A stretch of DNA of 64,000 nucleotides. Origin: Halobacteriovoraceae bacterium. GTDB lineage: Bacteria; Bdellovibrionota; Bacteriovoracia; Bacteriovoracales; Bacteriovoracaceae. The translations under genes were made by a program, and so were the position numbers. Below, in pieces: positions 9,277-18,789 of this stretch (its first letter is position 1; each line of letters starts with the position of its first letter). A model generated the notes under the pieces. That model did no database searches, was not told where the DNA came from, and saw only the letters and a list, made by a program, of their open reading frames with translations. The stretch lies in assembly GCA_020635115.1 (NCBI GenBank), contig JACKAK010000007.1, forward strand, positions 248,001 through 312,000. Direction: 5' to 3'.

Positions 9277-10539
9277 ATGTTAAGTGTAAAGGTTTGGGGA
9301 ATGATCAGAAATCTAAAAAATAATGGATTGAATATATCAGAGATATCTAGAAATCTTAATTTTGACAGAAAGACTGTACGAAAATTACTAAATAGTGAAA
9401 CACCTCCACAAGGATATAGTAGAAAAAAATCAGCCTCAAAATTAGATGACTATAAAACCTATATTGACGGTAGACTTCAAAAATATAATTTAACAGCTAA
9501 AAAACTATTCAAAGAAATCAAACAACAAGGATATTCCGGTGAATATGTAATTGTTAGTAAGTATGTAAAAACAATTAAGGACAAACATCGGGCAAAAGCA
9601 GTTCTCTTATTTGAAACTTTACCGGGAGAGCAGGCCCAAGTTGATTGGGGATACTTCGGAAAATTATATGATCAGGATTTAAAAAAAGATGTTCGATTAT
9701 GTTGTTTCGTGATTGTACTAGGTTTTTCGAGAACAAAATTTATTCATTTTTTTGATGGCGACAATACTGAAAATTTTTTAATGGGCCATAATAAATCTTT
9801 TGAATATTTTGGTGGACATACAAAAGACATTCTTTACGATAATTTAAAATCAGTTGTGATTAGAAGAGCTTTTAGGGTCACAGATTCAGAGTTTAATAAA
9901 AGATTTATGGAGTTTGCTGGTTATTATGGTTTTAATCCAATTTTAGCACGCCCTTATAAACCTAATACCAAAGGAAAAGTTGAAAACACTGTTAAATATG
10001 TTCGAACTTCATTTTTTGATGGGGAAACATTTAAATCACTGAAGGACCTCAACAGTAAGGCCTTAGACTGGTTAAATGAAGTTAATAATCAGGTTCATTC
10101 AACAATAAAAGAAAAACCATTTGATAGATTAAAGCATGAAAACTTAATAACAGTTGAAAATAAATATTTTGATCTATCAAAAATATATTATCGAAAAGTT
10201 TTTATTGATTCTCATTTTAATTTATTTTCAAAAAAATATTCAGTTCCCTATCAATACGTAAACAAAGAAGTCGCAATAAAATTGAGTGAAGAAAATATAA
10301 TTGTTTATTATCGAGAAAAAATTATTGCTGAACATACCATAAACGAATTAGGAACTATTTATATAACTAACCCGGAACATTTAGATGGACTTGCAGAAAA
10401 ACGATATGGTTCTGGTTATCGCCCAAAAATTAAAGAAAGCAAAAAAACTAATAATGAGATTCATACTGTTTCTGGCGTCGATTTAAATATCAATGTTGAA
10501 GAAAGAGACTTAAATTTTTATCAAGGAGTATTACAATGA
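9277..10539 (+). CDS. istA: IS21-family transposase IstA
   Basis: 420 residues. The N-terminal helix-turn-helix (SEISRNLNFDRKTVRKLL, about residues 20-37) would bind the terminal repeats. The catalytic DDE triad is readable as D123 (QAQVDWGYFG), D188 (LYDNLK) and E236 (KGKVENTVKYV). The ATG at 9277 follows GGAGG at 9269-9273. The gene is full length for the family, with no frameshift. It overlaps istB by four bases (ATGA), as is usual, so both are made from one message. Confidence 0.95.
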   Translation: MLSVKVWGMIRNLKNNGLNISEISRNLNFDRKTVRKLLNSETPPQGYSRKKSASKLDDYKTYIDGRLQKYNLTAKKLFKEIKQQGYSGEYVIVSKYVKTIKDKHRAKAVLLFETLPGEQAQVDWGYFGKLYDQDLKKDVRLCCFVIVLGFSRTKFIHFFDGDNTENFLMGHNKSFEYFGGHTKDILYDNLKSVVIRRAFRVTDSEFNKRFMEFAGYYGFNPILARPYKPNTKGKVENTVKYVRTSFFDGETFKSLKDLNSKALDWLNEVNNQVHSTIKEKPFDRLKHENLITVENKYFDLSKIYYRKVFIDSHFNLFSKKYSVPYQYVNKEVAIKLSEENIIVYYREKIIAEHTINELGTIYITNPEHLDGLAEKRYGSGYRPKIKESKKTNNEIHTVSGVDLNINVEERDLNFYQGVLQ

Positions 10540-11291
10540 ACTTTTCCTATGAAAGACTTAATCAAAATTTAGAGGCATTAAAGCTGACAAAAATTTCTGA
10601 AATTTTAGATAATTATCTAGAACGAGCAGTAAAAGAGCAAGCATCAATAACAGAAGCATTAGATTATCTAGTGAATGAAGAAAGATGTCACAAGGATGAA
10701 AAATCGCTTAAAATGAGAACAAATGTTGCGGGATTCCCTTATCGGAAAACATTTGAACAATTTGATTTTAATTATCAACCTTCTATTGATGTAAAAACCA
10801 TAAATGAACTGAGGACAATGCGTTTTGTAGAAAATGGAGAGAACGTAATACTACTAGGGCCACCAGGTGTTGGAAAAACTCATTTATCAATAGCTCTCGG
10901 AATGGATGCCGTTAGAAACAAATATAGTTGTTACTATATGAATTGCCACGAATTGATCACAGCACTTAATAGATCACAGTTTGAAAATAATTTAGCAACG
11001 AAACTAAAAACATTAACCAAGTACAAAGTTCTAATTATCGATGAAGTAGGCTATCTACCATTTGATAAACAAGGGGCAAATCTGTTTTTTCAATTAATAT
11101 CAAAACGATATGAAAAGCATTCAATAATATTAACCTCTAATAAAAGCTTTTCTGAATGGGGTAGTATTTTTGGAGACAATGTAATTGCATCTGCTGTTTT
11201 AGATAGACTTTTACATCACTGTACAGTTGTGAATGTTAAAGGTGAAAGCTATCGATTAAAGGACAGAAAAGATCAATTAAAAAGAAATTAA
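10536..11291 (+). CDS. istB: IS21-family ATP-binding helper protein IstB
   Basis: 251 residues of an AAA+ ATPase. Walker A is GPPGVGKTH (about residues 109-117) and Walker B is VLIIDEVGYLPF. IstB remodels target DNA and activates IstA. The length is normal, the start overlaps the istA stop by four bases, and the stop lies 20 bases before the inner right repeat of the element. Confidence 0.95.
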   Translation: MNFSYERLNQNLEALKLTKISEILDNYLERAVKEQASITEALDYLVNEERCHKDEKSLKMRTNVAGFPYRKTFEQFDFNYQPSIDVKTINELRTMRFVENGENVILLGPPGVGKTHLSIALGMDAVRNKYSCYYMNCHELITALNRSQFENNLATKLKTLTKYKVLIIDEVGYLPFDKQGANLFFQLISKRYEKHSIILTSNKSFSEWGSIFGDNVIASAVLDRLLHHCTVVNVKGESYRLKDRKDQLKRN

Positions 11292-11310
11292 TATATTTTT
11301 TACTTAGTAG

Positions 11311-11360
11311 TGGGGAATTTTCAAATGAAATAAATGGGGAATTTTCAATTAAAATTGACA
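11311..11360. repeat. IS21 right end with two terminal repeats
   Basis: The inner repeat 11311-11327 is an exact inverted copy of 9211-9227. The outer repeat 11335-11360 matches the left outer end at 23 of 26 positions. The outer repeat supplies the ATG and first codons of the small open frame at 11334. Confidence 0.85.
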
Positions 11361-11570
11361 AAACTCACTGTTGTAGATAATAGTGAAGATGAGGTACTTG
11401 AGTTGGCCTATGAATTGTATGAAGTTATGAACAATTCAGTTTGTTACACAAAAAAAGAAGATGATGCGCAGAGTAGATTTAAGTCACTACTAAATGAAGG
11501 ACATTTTTGTTATCAAAGTCCAACGCGAGCAGGGCGACATTTTCTCGAAAAGTATTCAGACTTGTATTAA
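11334..11570 (+). pseudogene. 3' remnant of a gene truncated at the IS21 right end
   Basis: A 78-codon open frame whose first nine codons lie inside the IS21 right repeat; native sequence begins after 11360. The rest ends GHFCYQSPTRAGRHFLEKYS-DLY. This resembles the extreme C-terminus of the TIGR04372 putative glycosyltransferase group, where a polar segment precedes an S-P-x-F-L-E-K-like ending; I am only moderately sure of that. No 5' part of this gene is found left of 9178, where the radical SAM gene starts on the other strand. It is therefore best read as a stub left after insertion and deletion. Confidence 0.6.
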
Positions 11571-11642
11571 GCTTGATCTTTATTTTTAGTTTTCATATGA
11601 TATCGCCTGCAATGAGACCCAATGAAAGTAAAAGGCCAGTTG

Positions 11643-12269
11643 ATGAAATTTCCCATTGATAAAAATTTTGAGACGTTTAGTTCCAATTTTAACGGGTATA
11701 TAGAAACATTGCGCCATGTGGCATCGCAAATCAAAGAAGAAGATCTTAACAAACTTTTTGCACTTGTATGTGAAGTTATCGATCAAGGAAAGACAATATT
11801 TTCAATCGGAAATGGCGGATCATGCGCCATCTCAAATCATTTAAAATGCGACTTTTACAAAGGTCTGGCCACAGACACCGGGCTTATGCCCAAAGTGAGA
11901 AGTCTAAGCACTGATCTTCCACTCATGACCGCACTGGCCAATGACATTTCCTATGATGAAGTTTTTAACTACCAAGTCCAAAGAGATGTCTCTCAAGGAG
12001 ATATGTTACTTGCAATTTCTTCTTCAGGAAATTCTGAAAATATCCTTAGAGCTTTGGAAACGGCCAAGAAAAAAGAAGCTAAAACAGTCTTATTTTGCGG
12101 TTTTAGTGGTGGCAAAGGGAAAGATATTGCCGATCTAAGCATTCATACAAAGGTTGAAAACTACGGCATCACTGAAGATCTTCATCAATCACTTATGCAC
12201 ACACTTGCACAGTTTGCGAGACTTAAAAATTTGCAAACTGATTGTCAGGTAGAAAATATCAAATTTTAG
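11643..12269 (+). CDS. gmhA: SIS-domain phosphoheptose isomerase (GmhA-like), first copy
   Basis: 208 residues from the ATG at 11643, which has AAAGG about eight bases upstream; the ATG at 11622 has no ribosome site. The SIS phosphosugar motifs are GNGGSCAISNHLKCDF and LLAISSSGNSENIL, and NDISYDEVFNYQV is typical of GmhA. The enzyme converts sedoheptulose 7-phosphate to D-glycero-D-manno-heptose 7-phosphate. A second, more divergent SIS protein is at 41779-42381, in the heptose block. This copy heads a run with the Glf-like gene (15-base gap) and the ABC exporter. Confidence 0.82.
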   Translation: MKFPIDKNFETFSSNFNGYIETLRHVASQIKEEDLNKLFALVCEVIDQGKTIFSIGNGGSCAISNHLKCDFYKGLATDTGLMPKVRSLSTDLPLMTALANDISYDEVFNYQVQRDVSQGDMLLAISSSGNSENILRALETAKKKEAKTVLFCGFSGGKGKDIADLSIHTKVENYGITEDLHQSLMHTLAQFARLKNLQTDCQVENIKF

Positions 12270-12284
12270 ATTTAGGAAAAGAGT

Positions 12285-13454
12285 ATGAAAAAAGTTTTAA
12301 TTATTGGTGGTGGATTTGCAGGTTGCTCTTCAGCACATCAACTTAATTTGAAAGGTGGTTATGATGTCACTTTGGTTGAAGGAGCTCCCTTTTTAGGAGG
12401 AGGCTGCAGAAACCTCATCTATGGTGGACATCCACACACTTTTGGGCCTAGACACTTTCTCACACAAAATGAAAAAGTTTTTAATTTCCTTGATAAATAT
12501 GTCCCTCTTCGTCGATGTGGAGAACATATCTTTCTCACATATATTCACGAAGATGAAAACTTTTACAATTTTCCAATCCATGTGGACGATATTGATCGGA
12601 TGCCAGAAAAAGATAAAATTAAAAATGAGCTTTCTCGCAAAACAGTAGAAGGAATTAAGGCCGCAAAAAACTTAGAAGAATACTGGATTGCCTCTGTTGG
12701 AGAAACTCTCTATTACAAGATGGTAGACAAATATACTCGCAAAATGTGGCTACAAGAAACCAATACCGTATTTGACGAGTTTAAATGGTCAGAAAAAGGT
12801 GTGGCCCTGAAAGAAGGACCAAGGGCCGCATGGGATATTGCAATTTCCGCATATCCTTATGGTTTTGATGGTTATGATCCCTATTTTAAAATAGCAACTG
12901 AGGGCACAAAAGTTCTTCTCAACACCCATATCTCTGCGTTTGATATTCCTAATAAAAAAGTTCGATTCAATGGAGAAGATCATCAGTACGATTATATCAT
13001 TAACACGATTTCTCCTGATATCTTATTTGAAAACTGCTATGGTGAACTACCTTATATTGGACGAGAAGTTCATAAAATAGTTCTTCCCATTGAAGAGGCC
13101 TTCCCGAAAGATGTTTATTTCCTATACTATGGTGGCGATGAAAAATTCACAAGAATTGTAGAATACAAAAAATTTACAAAACATAAATCTCCCCACACTC
13201 TTTTAGGGATAGAGATGCCTTCAACAAATGGGCGTTACTATCCACTTCCCATTTTGTCTGAACAAGAAAAAGCTCAAAAGTATTTTGATCTCATGCCTGA
13301 AGGAGTTTTCTCTATCGGTAGAGCAGGGAGCTACAAGTATCTTGTCGATATTGATGACTGTATTGAACAATCATGGGACGTAATGGAGATGATTGAAACT
13401 GGTCAAAGAGTTGAAAAAGCTGTTCATCCAGTTAGAATGAACTCAAAATTATAG
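12285..13454 (+). CDS. UDP-galactopyranose mutase-like FAD protein
   Basis: 389 residues. The FAD-binding motif is LIIGGGFAGCSSAHQL, followed by VEGAPFLGGGCRN. GGHPHTFGPRHFLT corresponds to the G-P-H-x-F-H-T stretch of UDP-galactopyranose mutases, and the C-terminal IGRAGSYKYLVDIDDCI matches their GRLG-Y-Y-D segment. Known enzymes convert UDP-galactopyranose to UDP-galactofuranose. Several family residues differ (GGGCRN in place of GGxxxN, and the P-R-H-F-L change), so the substrate may be another sugar. It sits between GmhA and the ABC exporter in a rightward operon. Confidence 0.75.
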   Translation: MKKVLIIGGGFAGCSSAHQLNLKGGYDVTLVEGAPFLGGGCRNLIYGGHPHTFGPRHFLTQNEKVFNFLDKYVPLRRCGEHIFLTYIHEDENFYNFPIHVDDIDRMPEKDKIKNELSRKTVEGIKAAKNLEEYWIASVGETLYYKMVDKYTRKMWLQETNTVFDEFKWSEKGVALKEGPRAAWDIAISAYPYGFDGYDPYFKIATEGTKVLLNTHISAFDIPNKKVRFNGEDHQYDYIINTISPDILFENCYGELPYIGREVHKIVLPIEEAFPKDVYFLYYGGDEKFTRIVEYKKFTKHKSPHTLLGIEMPSTNGRYYPLPILSEQEKAQKYFDLMPEGVFSIGRAGSYKYLVDIDDCIEQSWDVMEMIETGQRVEKAVHPVRMNSKL

Positions 13455-13483
13455 GATTCTTGTGCTCGGTGAGAGGATTTTCT

Positions 13484-15157
13484 GTGATAAATAAGTTCAA
13501 AACACTCTACCATGAAACATTAGAGTTAGTCGGAGCAGAAGTCTTTAGACTTGTGATTATTTCAGTATTCACAGGACTGATGGTTTTTGCTTTTGAATAT
13601 CTTTTTATCATTGCACTTCAAGGTTTTTTTATCTCTCTAGACTTACTAAAAATAGATACAGTCATGTTACCTAATTGGTATCCGCAAAAACAACCCTATG
13701 CTTTGGTTGCTTTTGGTGTCATTGGTGCATTAAGAGCTCTTGCAATAGCGGCAAGATCTTTTATTGGCGGTATGGCCAATCAGGCCTTTTTGGGAAGCAA
13801 GAGAAAAAGACTGGCCCAGTATGCATTGGAAAAAGCTGGAATCTTATCGTCTCACACCATTTTATCTGTGTATTCTGAAGTTTTATCCAGAGTGGGTTCT
13901 GTGATCCTCATCTGTGTAACTCTTATCATCACATCAGTTAATATTTTTCTTTTAGGTATACTTGCTTTGAAACTGGCCCCCAAAGAAATGATTTTAGGAA
14001 TGATTTCTCTTTTTATTTTTGTTTTTCCCAGTAAAGGTTTTAGCAATATCATTGTTAAATCAGGAAGATTACTCAATGAATACTGGCAACAAACCACAAA
14101 AAACTTACTCATAGGAATGAAACATCACTACTTTCTCAAAGCACATGGCCTGGTGGGTAATCAAGTTAATATTCTTAAAAATGATATTGAGTTTTATCAA
14201 AATCAATACAAACGGTATTATTTCTTTTCATCTATCAAAAACACTCTGCCAAGCTTTTATGGAGTGATTATTATTACTGTCCTTACTTACCTAAGTATAA
14301 ATGTTTTTAATACTCCGGTGGGTAATATTATTCCTTTTCTCTATATCTTCCTAAGAATTTCACAAAGTGGAAGTGAACTATCAACAGCTCTAAGTGAACT
14401 TAAATTAAATAAAACAAATATTAAACAACTCAGAGAAATAGATAAAGGAATTAAAACTCTCGAAGAACAGGTTGAAAATAATCAAACTAATGATACTGCT
14501 TTCAACGATAAAGTTATCGAATTCAAATTGACTAATGTTTCCTTTTCCTATGATGAAGAAGTCCCACTTATAAAAGATCTCAATCTTGAAATCTCTAAAG
14601 GTGATAAAGTTGTTATCCAGGGAGAATCTGGTTCTGGAAAAAGCACAATTGTTTCTCTGCTCTTAGGTGTTAATACTCCCATAAAGGGGGAAATTACACT
14701 TAATGATAAAGAATACGTTGGAAATAATCTCTCAGTTCTCAAAGGTTTAGCTTATGTTGGGCCTGAGCCCTTTTTGTTTGAAGGTACAATAAAAGAAAAT
14801 CTTATTTACGGACATCCCAACATCAATTCTTTGACTGATGAGCAACTATGGGACGCCCTTAGAATGGCCAAGGCCTTCGATTTTGTGAATGAACTTGATG
14901 AAAAATTGGATCAACCTCTAAATGAAACAGCTGCTCTTTCTACAGGACAAAAACAAAGACTCTCTTTGGCCAGAGCAGTTCTTAGGCATCCAAAGTTCTT
15001 AATCTTAGATGAGGCCACTGCTAATTTAGATCAAGAAACTGAAACACAAGTGATGCAAAATATTCTTGATAAATACAATGATATCGGGGTTGTTATTGTT
15101 ACCCATAAGAAGAACCTGTCTCAATTCGGGACTAAACACTTATTTTTAGATAAATGA
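13484..15157 (+). CDS. ABC transporter, fused membrane and ATPase domains
   Basis: 557 residues from a GTG at 13484 with GAGAGGA six bases upstream. The N-terminal half has about six hydrophobic segments, of the ABC exporter type. The C-terminal ATPase has Walker A GESGSGKST (about 380-388), the signature LSTGQKQR (about 485) and Walker B FLILDEAT. The signature has T in place of the usual G (LSGGQ). The domain order is that of MsbA-like lipid or oligosaccharide exporters. By position between a mutase-like enzyme and a capsule-type transferase, it probably moves a glycolipid or sugar-linked product across the inner membrane. Confidence 0.85.
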   Translation: MINKFKTLYHETLELVGAEVFRLVIISVFTGLMVFAFEYLFIIALQGFFISLDLLKIDTVMLPNWYPQKQPYALVAFGVIGALRALAIAARSFIGGMANQAFLGSKRKRLAQYALEKAGILSSHTILSVYSEVLSRVGSVILICVTLIITSVNIFLLGILALKLAPKEMILGMISLFIFVFPSKGFSNIIVKSGRLLNEYWQQTTKNLLIGMKHHYFLKAHGLVGNQVNILKNDIEFYQNQYKRYYFFSSIKNTLPSFYGVIIITVLTYLSINVFNTPVGNIIPFLYIFLRISQSGSELSTALSELKLNKTNIKQLREIDKGIKTLEEQVENNQTNDTAFNDKVIEFKLTNVSFSYDEEVPLIKDLNLEISKGDKVVIQGESGSGKSTIVSLLLGVNTPIKGEITLNDKEYVGNNLSVLKGLAYVGPEPFLFEGTIKENLIYGHPNINSLTDEQLWDALRMAKAFDFVNELDEKLDQPLNETAALSTGQKQRLSLARAVLRHPKFLILDEATANLDQETETQVMQNILDKYNDIGVVIVTHKKNLSQFGTKHLFLDK

Positions 15158-16707
15158 AAATGATAAAAAAAATACGAATTCTTTTGAGCTCAGTCTTCTT
15201 AGATAAACATGAACGTAAATTTGTAAAAATATTAAAAACAAAAAAGAAATTAGGCCAAAACAGTGATGAGTTGATTCTGATTGAAGCTAATCCTACACCA
15301 GATAATTTGATTTCATTTTACTATTTATTGATGGCCTTTGCTAAAAAAAATTCATTTCGTATAGTTTCCTACTTATTAATGAGTGAGAGCTTAAAGACTA
15401 AAGTTTTGACTTTTAAATTTAGAAAGATTCTAACTTATATGGGTGTTGATGAGTTTTTGTATGTTTATCCAACTGATTTAAGCAATCCCAAAATTGAGGC
15501 CTATGTAAAAAAATATTTTACAAAAATTAAAACTAAAGAAGAACTTGAAACACTTCTTGTCGATGAAATATTACTTGGAGATTTGGTATATGACTCGTAT
15601 CTTCGAACACATAGCAAACCAACCGTCATTCTAAACTCAGAAAAATTAGAACTAGAATTTAGAAAATGTATTTATTACTATTTATTTTGGAAAGAATATT
15701 TAAGTCAAAATAATGTAAAAAAAATTATCGTTAGTCATGCCGTTTACTCTCATTTTGCGACAATTATTCGCATTGCTCTTAAAAAAGAAATTTCAGTATA
15801 TCAGGCCAATGGAAATAATGTTCACAAATTAAATAATGAAAGACTTGTTTCTAATTTAGAGTTTTTAGATTTTAAAGAACGTCTCAAAAGCATAGGAGAG
15901 GAAAAACTAAAAAATGGTCTAGATTGGGCCCAAAAAAGATTAAATCAAAGATTTAATGGAGAAGTCGGTGTTGATATGGCCTATTCCACTAAAAGCGCTT
16001 GGGGAGAAGGCAAAGGTAAGAATAAAGTGTTCTTCACTGATAAAATCAAAATATTTATCCCTCTTCATTGTTTTTTTGATAGTCCTCATGCCTATGGATA
16101 CAATCTGTTCACAGATTTTTATGAATGGTTAAATTTTTTAGGTGAAATTTCAAAAAAAACTGATTACGAATGGGTCATGAAAACCCATCCCGATTTTTTG
16201 CCTGGAAATACGGAAATTATCGATGAGTTTATTGCAAAATATCCTAAACTCAAGCTCATTCCTTCAAACACTTCGCATTATGAAATCATTAGTAGCGGAG
16301 TAAACTTTGTCCTTTCGGTATATGGAACAGTAGGGTTTGAGTACGCGTATTTTAATATCCCTGTGATTAATGCTTCTTTAAATAATCCACATGTCGCTTT
16401 TAATTTCAATATTCACCCAAAGTCCATACAAGAATATGAGAAAATCTTATTAAACCTAGAGAATTGTAAATTAAACATCGAGCGAGAGGAAGTACTTTCA
16501 TTTTACTATCTCAAACACTACTCGAAAACAAACTCCTGGCTGTGGGGAGATTATGCGCAAATGGTCAAGGTTGCCGGAGGAGTTAGAAAAATGAATTCTT
16601 CCAACGTCTACTCCTATTTCTGTGAAATCTACAGACCTCAAGAAGATGAACTTAAACTAGCAGAGCTCACTGCATTTATTGATAAAGAAAACTATTCTCT
16701 TCGCTAA
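15154..16707 (+). CDS. capsule/surface polysaccharide biosynthesis protein, GT-B-like
   Basis: 517 residues, start overlapping the ABC transporter stop (ATGA). No strong named domain is visible, but the C-terminal half has features of capsule polysaccharide transferases: IKIFIPLHCFFDSPHAYGYN, DYEWVMKTHPDF, and a late SSGVNFVLSVYGTVGFEYA segment that corresponds to the nucleotide-binding site of GT-B folds. The N-terminal half has SVYQANGNNVHKLNNERLV. It could be a KpsS/CDP-glycerol-type transferase acting on a lipid acceptor. Specific substrate is unknown. Confidence 0.6.
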   Translation: MKMIKKIRILLSSVFLDKHERKFVKILKTKKKLGQNSDELILIEANPTPDNLISFYYLLMAFAKKNSFRIVSYLLMSESLKTKVLTFKFRKILTYMGVDEFLYVYPTDLSNPKIEAYVKKYFTKIKTKEELETLLVDEILLGDLVYDSYLRTHSKPTVILNSEKLELEFRKCIYYYLFWKEYLSQNNVKKIIVSHAVYSHFATIIRIALKKEISVYQANGNNVHKLNNERLVSNLEFLDFKERLKSIGEEKLKNGLDWAQKRLNQRFNGEVGVDMAYSTKSAWGEGKGKNKVFFTDKIKIFIPLHCFFDSPHAYGYNLFTDFYEWLNFLGEISKKTDYEWVMKTHPDFLPGNTEIIDEFIAKYPKLKLIPSNTSHYEIISSGVNFVLSVYGTVGFEYAYFNIPVINASLNNPHVAFNFNIHPKSIQEYEKILLNLENCKLNIEREEVLSFYYLKHYSKTNSWLWGDYAQMVKVAGGVRKMNSSNVYSYFCEIYRPQEDELKLAELTAFIDKENYSLR

Positions 16708-16717
16708 AGGAAGCAAT

Positions 16718-17560
16718 ATGATACTCATTTCTGGCGGAAATGGACAACTGGCCCAATGTTTGAAAGATGAGCTGGATGATCAAAAGGCAATATTTCTGTC
16801 AAAAGAAAAGCTTGATATTACCAATATTGATTCTCTAAAGAATGCCTTTGAAATCTACAAACCAAAATATTTTATCAATACAGCAGCTTTTACAAATGTT
16901 GAAGCTGCTCAAGATCAAAAAGCTCAGGCCTTTGAACTAAATGCTTATGCTGTCAAAAAAATTGCTGAAATTTGCAACAAATACAAGACCACACTTATCC
17001 AAATTTCAACGGACTATGTCTTTAATGGTGAAAAGAGTGAAGCTTATAGCGAAGAAGACGTTTGTGAACCAATAAACATCTATGGCCAGAGTAAATTAGC
17101 TGGTGAAAATAAATTACAGGATAAATCAATAATTCTTAGAACCTCTTGGCTCTATTCTCTTTATGGGAAGAATTTTGTAAGAACAATTTACAACAAATTA
17201 AAAGAAACTAATGACTTAACCATCGTGGACGATCAAATAGGATCGCCTACAAATGCGCACGATCTTGCCAAATTTATCAAGTTTATAATTGAGAAGAATT
17301 ATACACCCAATGGTGTAGAGGTTTTCCATTTTTGTAATCACGGAAAAATTTCGTGGTACGAATTTGCTCAAAAAATAAAAGAGTTTTCTCATTCTGAAAC
17401 GGTGGTTCGCCCTATAAAAACGAGTGAATTCAAACTAAAGGCACCAAGACCAAAAAATACGGCCATGTCTGTAAACAAATTAGAAACTCATTTTAATTAT
17501 AAAATTCCCAATTGGGAAACATCTCTAAAGTTGCTCAACATTTGGCAGGGGAACAATTAG
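16718..17560 (+). CDS. rmlD: dTDP-4-dehydrorhamnose reductase
   Basis: 280 residues from the ATG at 16718, preceded by AAAGGAAG; the longer frame from 16679 overlaps the preceding gene. N-terminal GGNGQLAQCL, ISTDYVFNGEKSEAYSEED and the YxxxK of YGQSKLAGE are the RmlD signature, and APRPKNTAMS near the end is typical. It reduces dTDP-4-keto-L-rhamnose to dTDP-L-rhamnose. Its partners RmlA and RmlB and an RmlC-like cupin are about 7-11 kb away on the other strand. The 3' end overlaps the convergent methyltransferase gene by 36 bases. Confidence 0.9.
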   Translation: MILISGGNGQLAQCLKDELDDQKAIFLSKEKLDITNIDSLKNAFEIYKPKYFINTAAFTNVEAAQDQKAQAFELNAYAVKKIAEICNKYKTTLIQISTDYVFNGEKSEAYSEEDVCEPINIYGQSKLAGENKLQDKSIILRTSWLYSLYGKNFVRTIYNKLKETNDLTIVDDQIGSPTNAHDLAKFIKFIIEKNYTPNGVEVFHFCNHGKISWYEFAQKIKEFSHSETVVRPIKTSEFKLKAPRPKNTAMSVNKLETHFNYKIPNWETSLKLLNIWQGNN

Positions 17561-18763
17561 TTTGCCTCCTTGACTTGTAAAATCTCCAAGTCCTTTTTGA
17601 ATTTCACGAGAAAAATTCCAGGCCAGAATGAGCAAATAATCCGGTCTTTTTTCTTTAAGAATATCTCGCGATTTTACCTCAAATTTAAATCCAGGAGTTA
17701 GCTTGCCTTGTTTGAGAGGGGTGTCATCAATGATATATTCTAGATAATCACTACCAATATTAAAATGATGAAGCAAAGTCGTTGCCTTGGCCGGGTATCC
17801 GAAACCAGCAATTGTTTTTCCTTCTGCTTTTAGCTTCAAGAGTAACTCTTTAAGCTTTTGTCCCTTATCTTCAATGTCTTTTCCAAAATTCAAAAATGTT
17901 TTTGGATCATAGAGACCAAGCTCTTCTTCTTGTTTTATATAGTCAGATACACTTTGTTTGATTTTGTGTGTTGAGCTGTCTTTTGCAGCGGTAACCCTGA
18001 TCGAACCACCATGCGTATCAACGCCCTGAACATCAATGAGCTTCATTTTTAATTGTTTGAAAAAATGAACAAGAGGCCCCACTGAATGATAACTTAAATG
18101 CTCATGATAAATAGTATCAAAAAGTGTCTTTGTAAGCACATCGCCTAAATAGGATACCTCAAAACAAAAGACACCCTCATCGTCCAATAAAATATTCACG
18201 CCCTGAACGATTTCTTCAAGAGAATCGATATGAGCAAACACATTGTTTGCATAAATGATAGAAGCTTTTCCTTCTTTTTGAACAATCGAATGGGCCAATT
18301 CAGTGTCAAAGAAAGCATTAATCGTAGGAACACCTTTTTCCAAGGCACTTTTTGAAACTTCTATTGCCGGATCAACTCCTAAAACTTTATTGCCAAGTTC
18401 TTTTACAAATGAAAGTAAAGTGCCGTCATTGCTACCGATATCTACTGCAAATCCATTTATAATTTTATAATCACTCAACGTTATTTCAGCATAATCCTTA
18501 AAGTGTTTTTGAAAAACTTTTGATACTCCAGACATATAAACATAATGAGCAAATAATCGATTCGGATTAACAATATCTAGTAGCTGAACATGTTTACAAT
18601 GATTGCAAAAATAAATATCAAGAGGGAAGTAATCAGGGGAGTCATTTTGTGTCTCAGGCCCTAGTAATTCATTGGCAGGAGGAGTAGGGCGCAATTGCAG
18701 CACTTTTTGTAAATCAGTACTCTTACATAGCCGGCAGTTATCTCTTCTGGATAAATCTTTCAA
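17525..18763 (-). CDS. sugar C-methyltransferase with N-terminal zinc motif, copy 1
   Basis: 412 residues in the three-part layout of NDP-hexose C-methyltransferases (TylC3 type). An N-terminal zinc motif CRLCKSTDLQKVLQL pairs with FCNHCKHVQLLD. The SAM-binding centre is VDIGSNDGTLLSFVKELG. The C-terminal domain has IAGFGYPAKATTLLHHFNIG and the typical ending LILAWNFSREIQKGL. Such enzymes add a methyl to C3 of 4-keto-6-deoxy sugar nucleotides. A second copy with the same layout is at 23999-25219. It overlaps rmlD by 36 bases at the 3' end. Confidence 0.85.
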   Translation of the reverse strand: MKDLSRRDNCRLCKSTDLQKVLQLRPTPPANELLGPETQNDSPDYFPLDIYFCNHCKHVQLLDIVNPNRLFAHYVYMSGVSKVFQKHFKDYAEITLSDYKIINGFAVDIGSNDGTLLSFVKELGNKVLGVDPAIEVSKSALEKGVPTINAFFDTELAHSIVQKEGKASIIYANNVFAHIDSLEEIVQGVNILLDDEGVFCFEVSYLGDVLTKTLFDTIYHEHLSYHSVGPLVHFFKQLKMKLIDVQGVDTHGGSIRVTAAKDSSTHKIKQSVSDYIKQEEELGLYDPKTFLNFGKDIEDKGQKLKELLLKLKAEGKTIAGFGYPAKATTLLHHFNIGSDYLEYIIDDTPLKQGKLTPGFKFEVKSRDILKEKRPDYLLILAWNFSREIQKGLGDFTSQGGKLIVPLPNVEQL

Positions 18764-18789
18764 GTTCTTCCCCCTCTTAATGTCTAAGA

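Larger units (their letters stand above)
9178..11360. mobile_element. IS21-family insertion sequence
   Basis: Complete-looking element of about 2.18 kb carrying istA and istB. The outer inverted ends (9178-9203 and 11335-11360) begin TGT and match at 23 of 26 positions. A second internal pair of 17 bases (9211-9227 and 11311-11327) is identical. On each side the two repeats are spaced by exactly 24 bases, the multiple terminal repeats expected as IstA binding sites in this family. No target duplication is visible: the bases before 9178 (ACTTTG) do not match those after 11360 (AAACTC). The right end runs into a truncated gene. GGCC sites are rarer here than in native genes. Confidence 0.93.

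Noticed and set aside
9173..11366. Target-site duplication for the IS21 element
   Set aside because: Flanking bases ACTTTG and AAACTC do not match at 4-8 bases.
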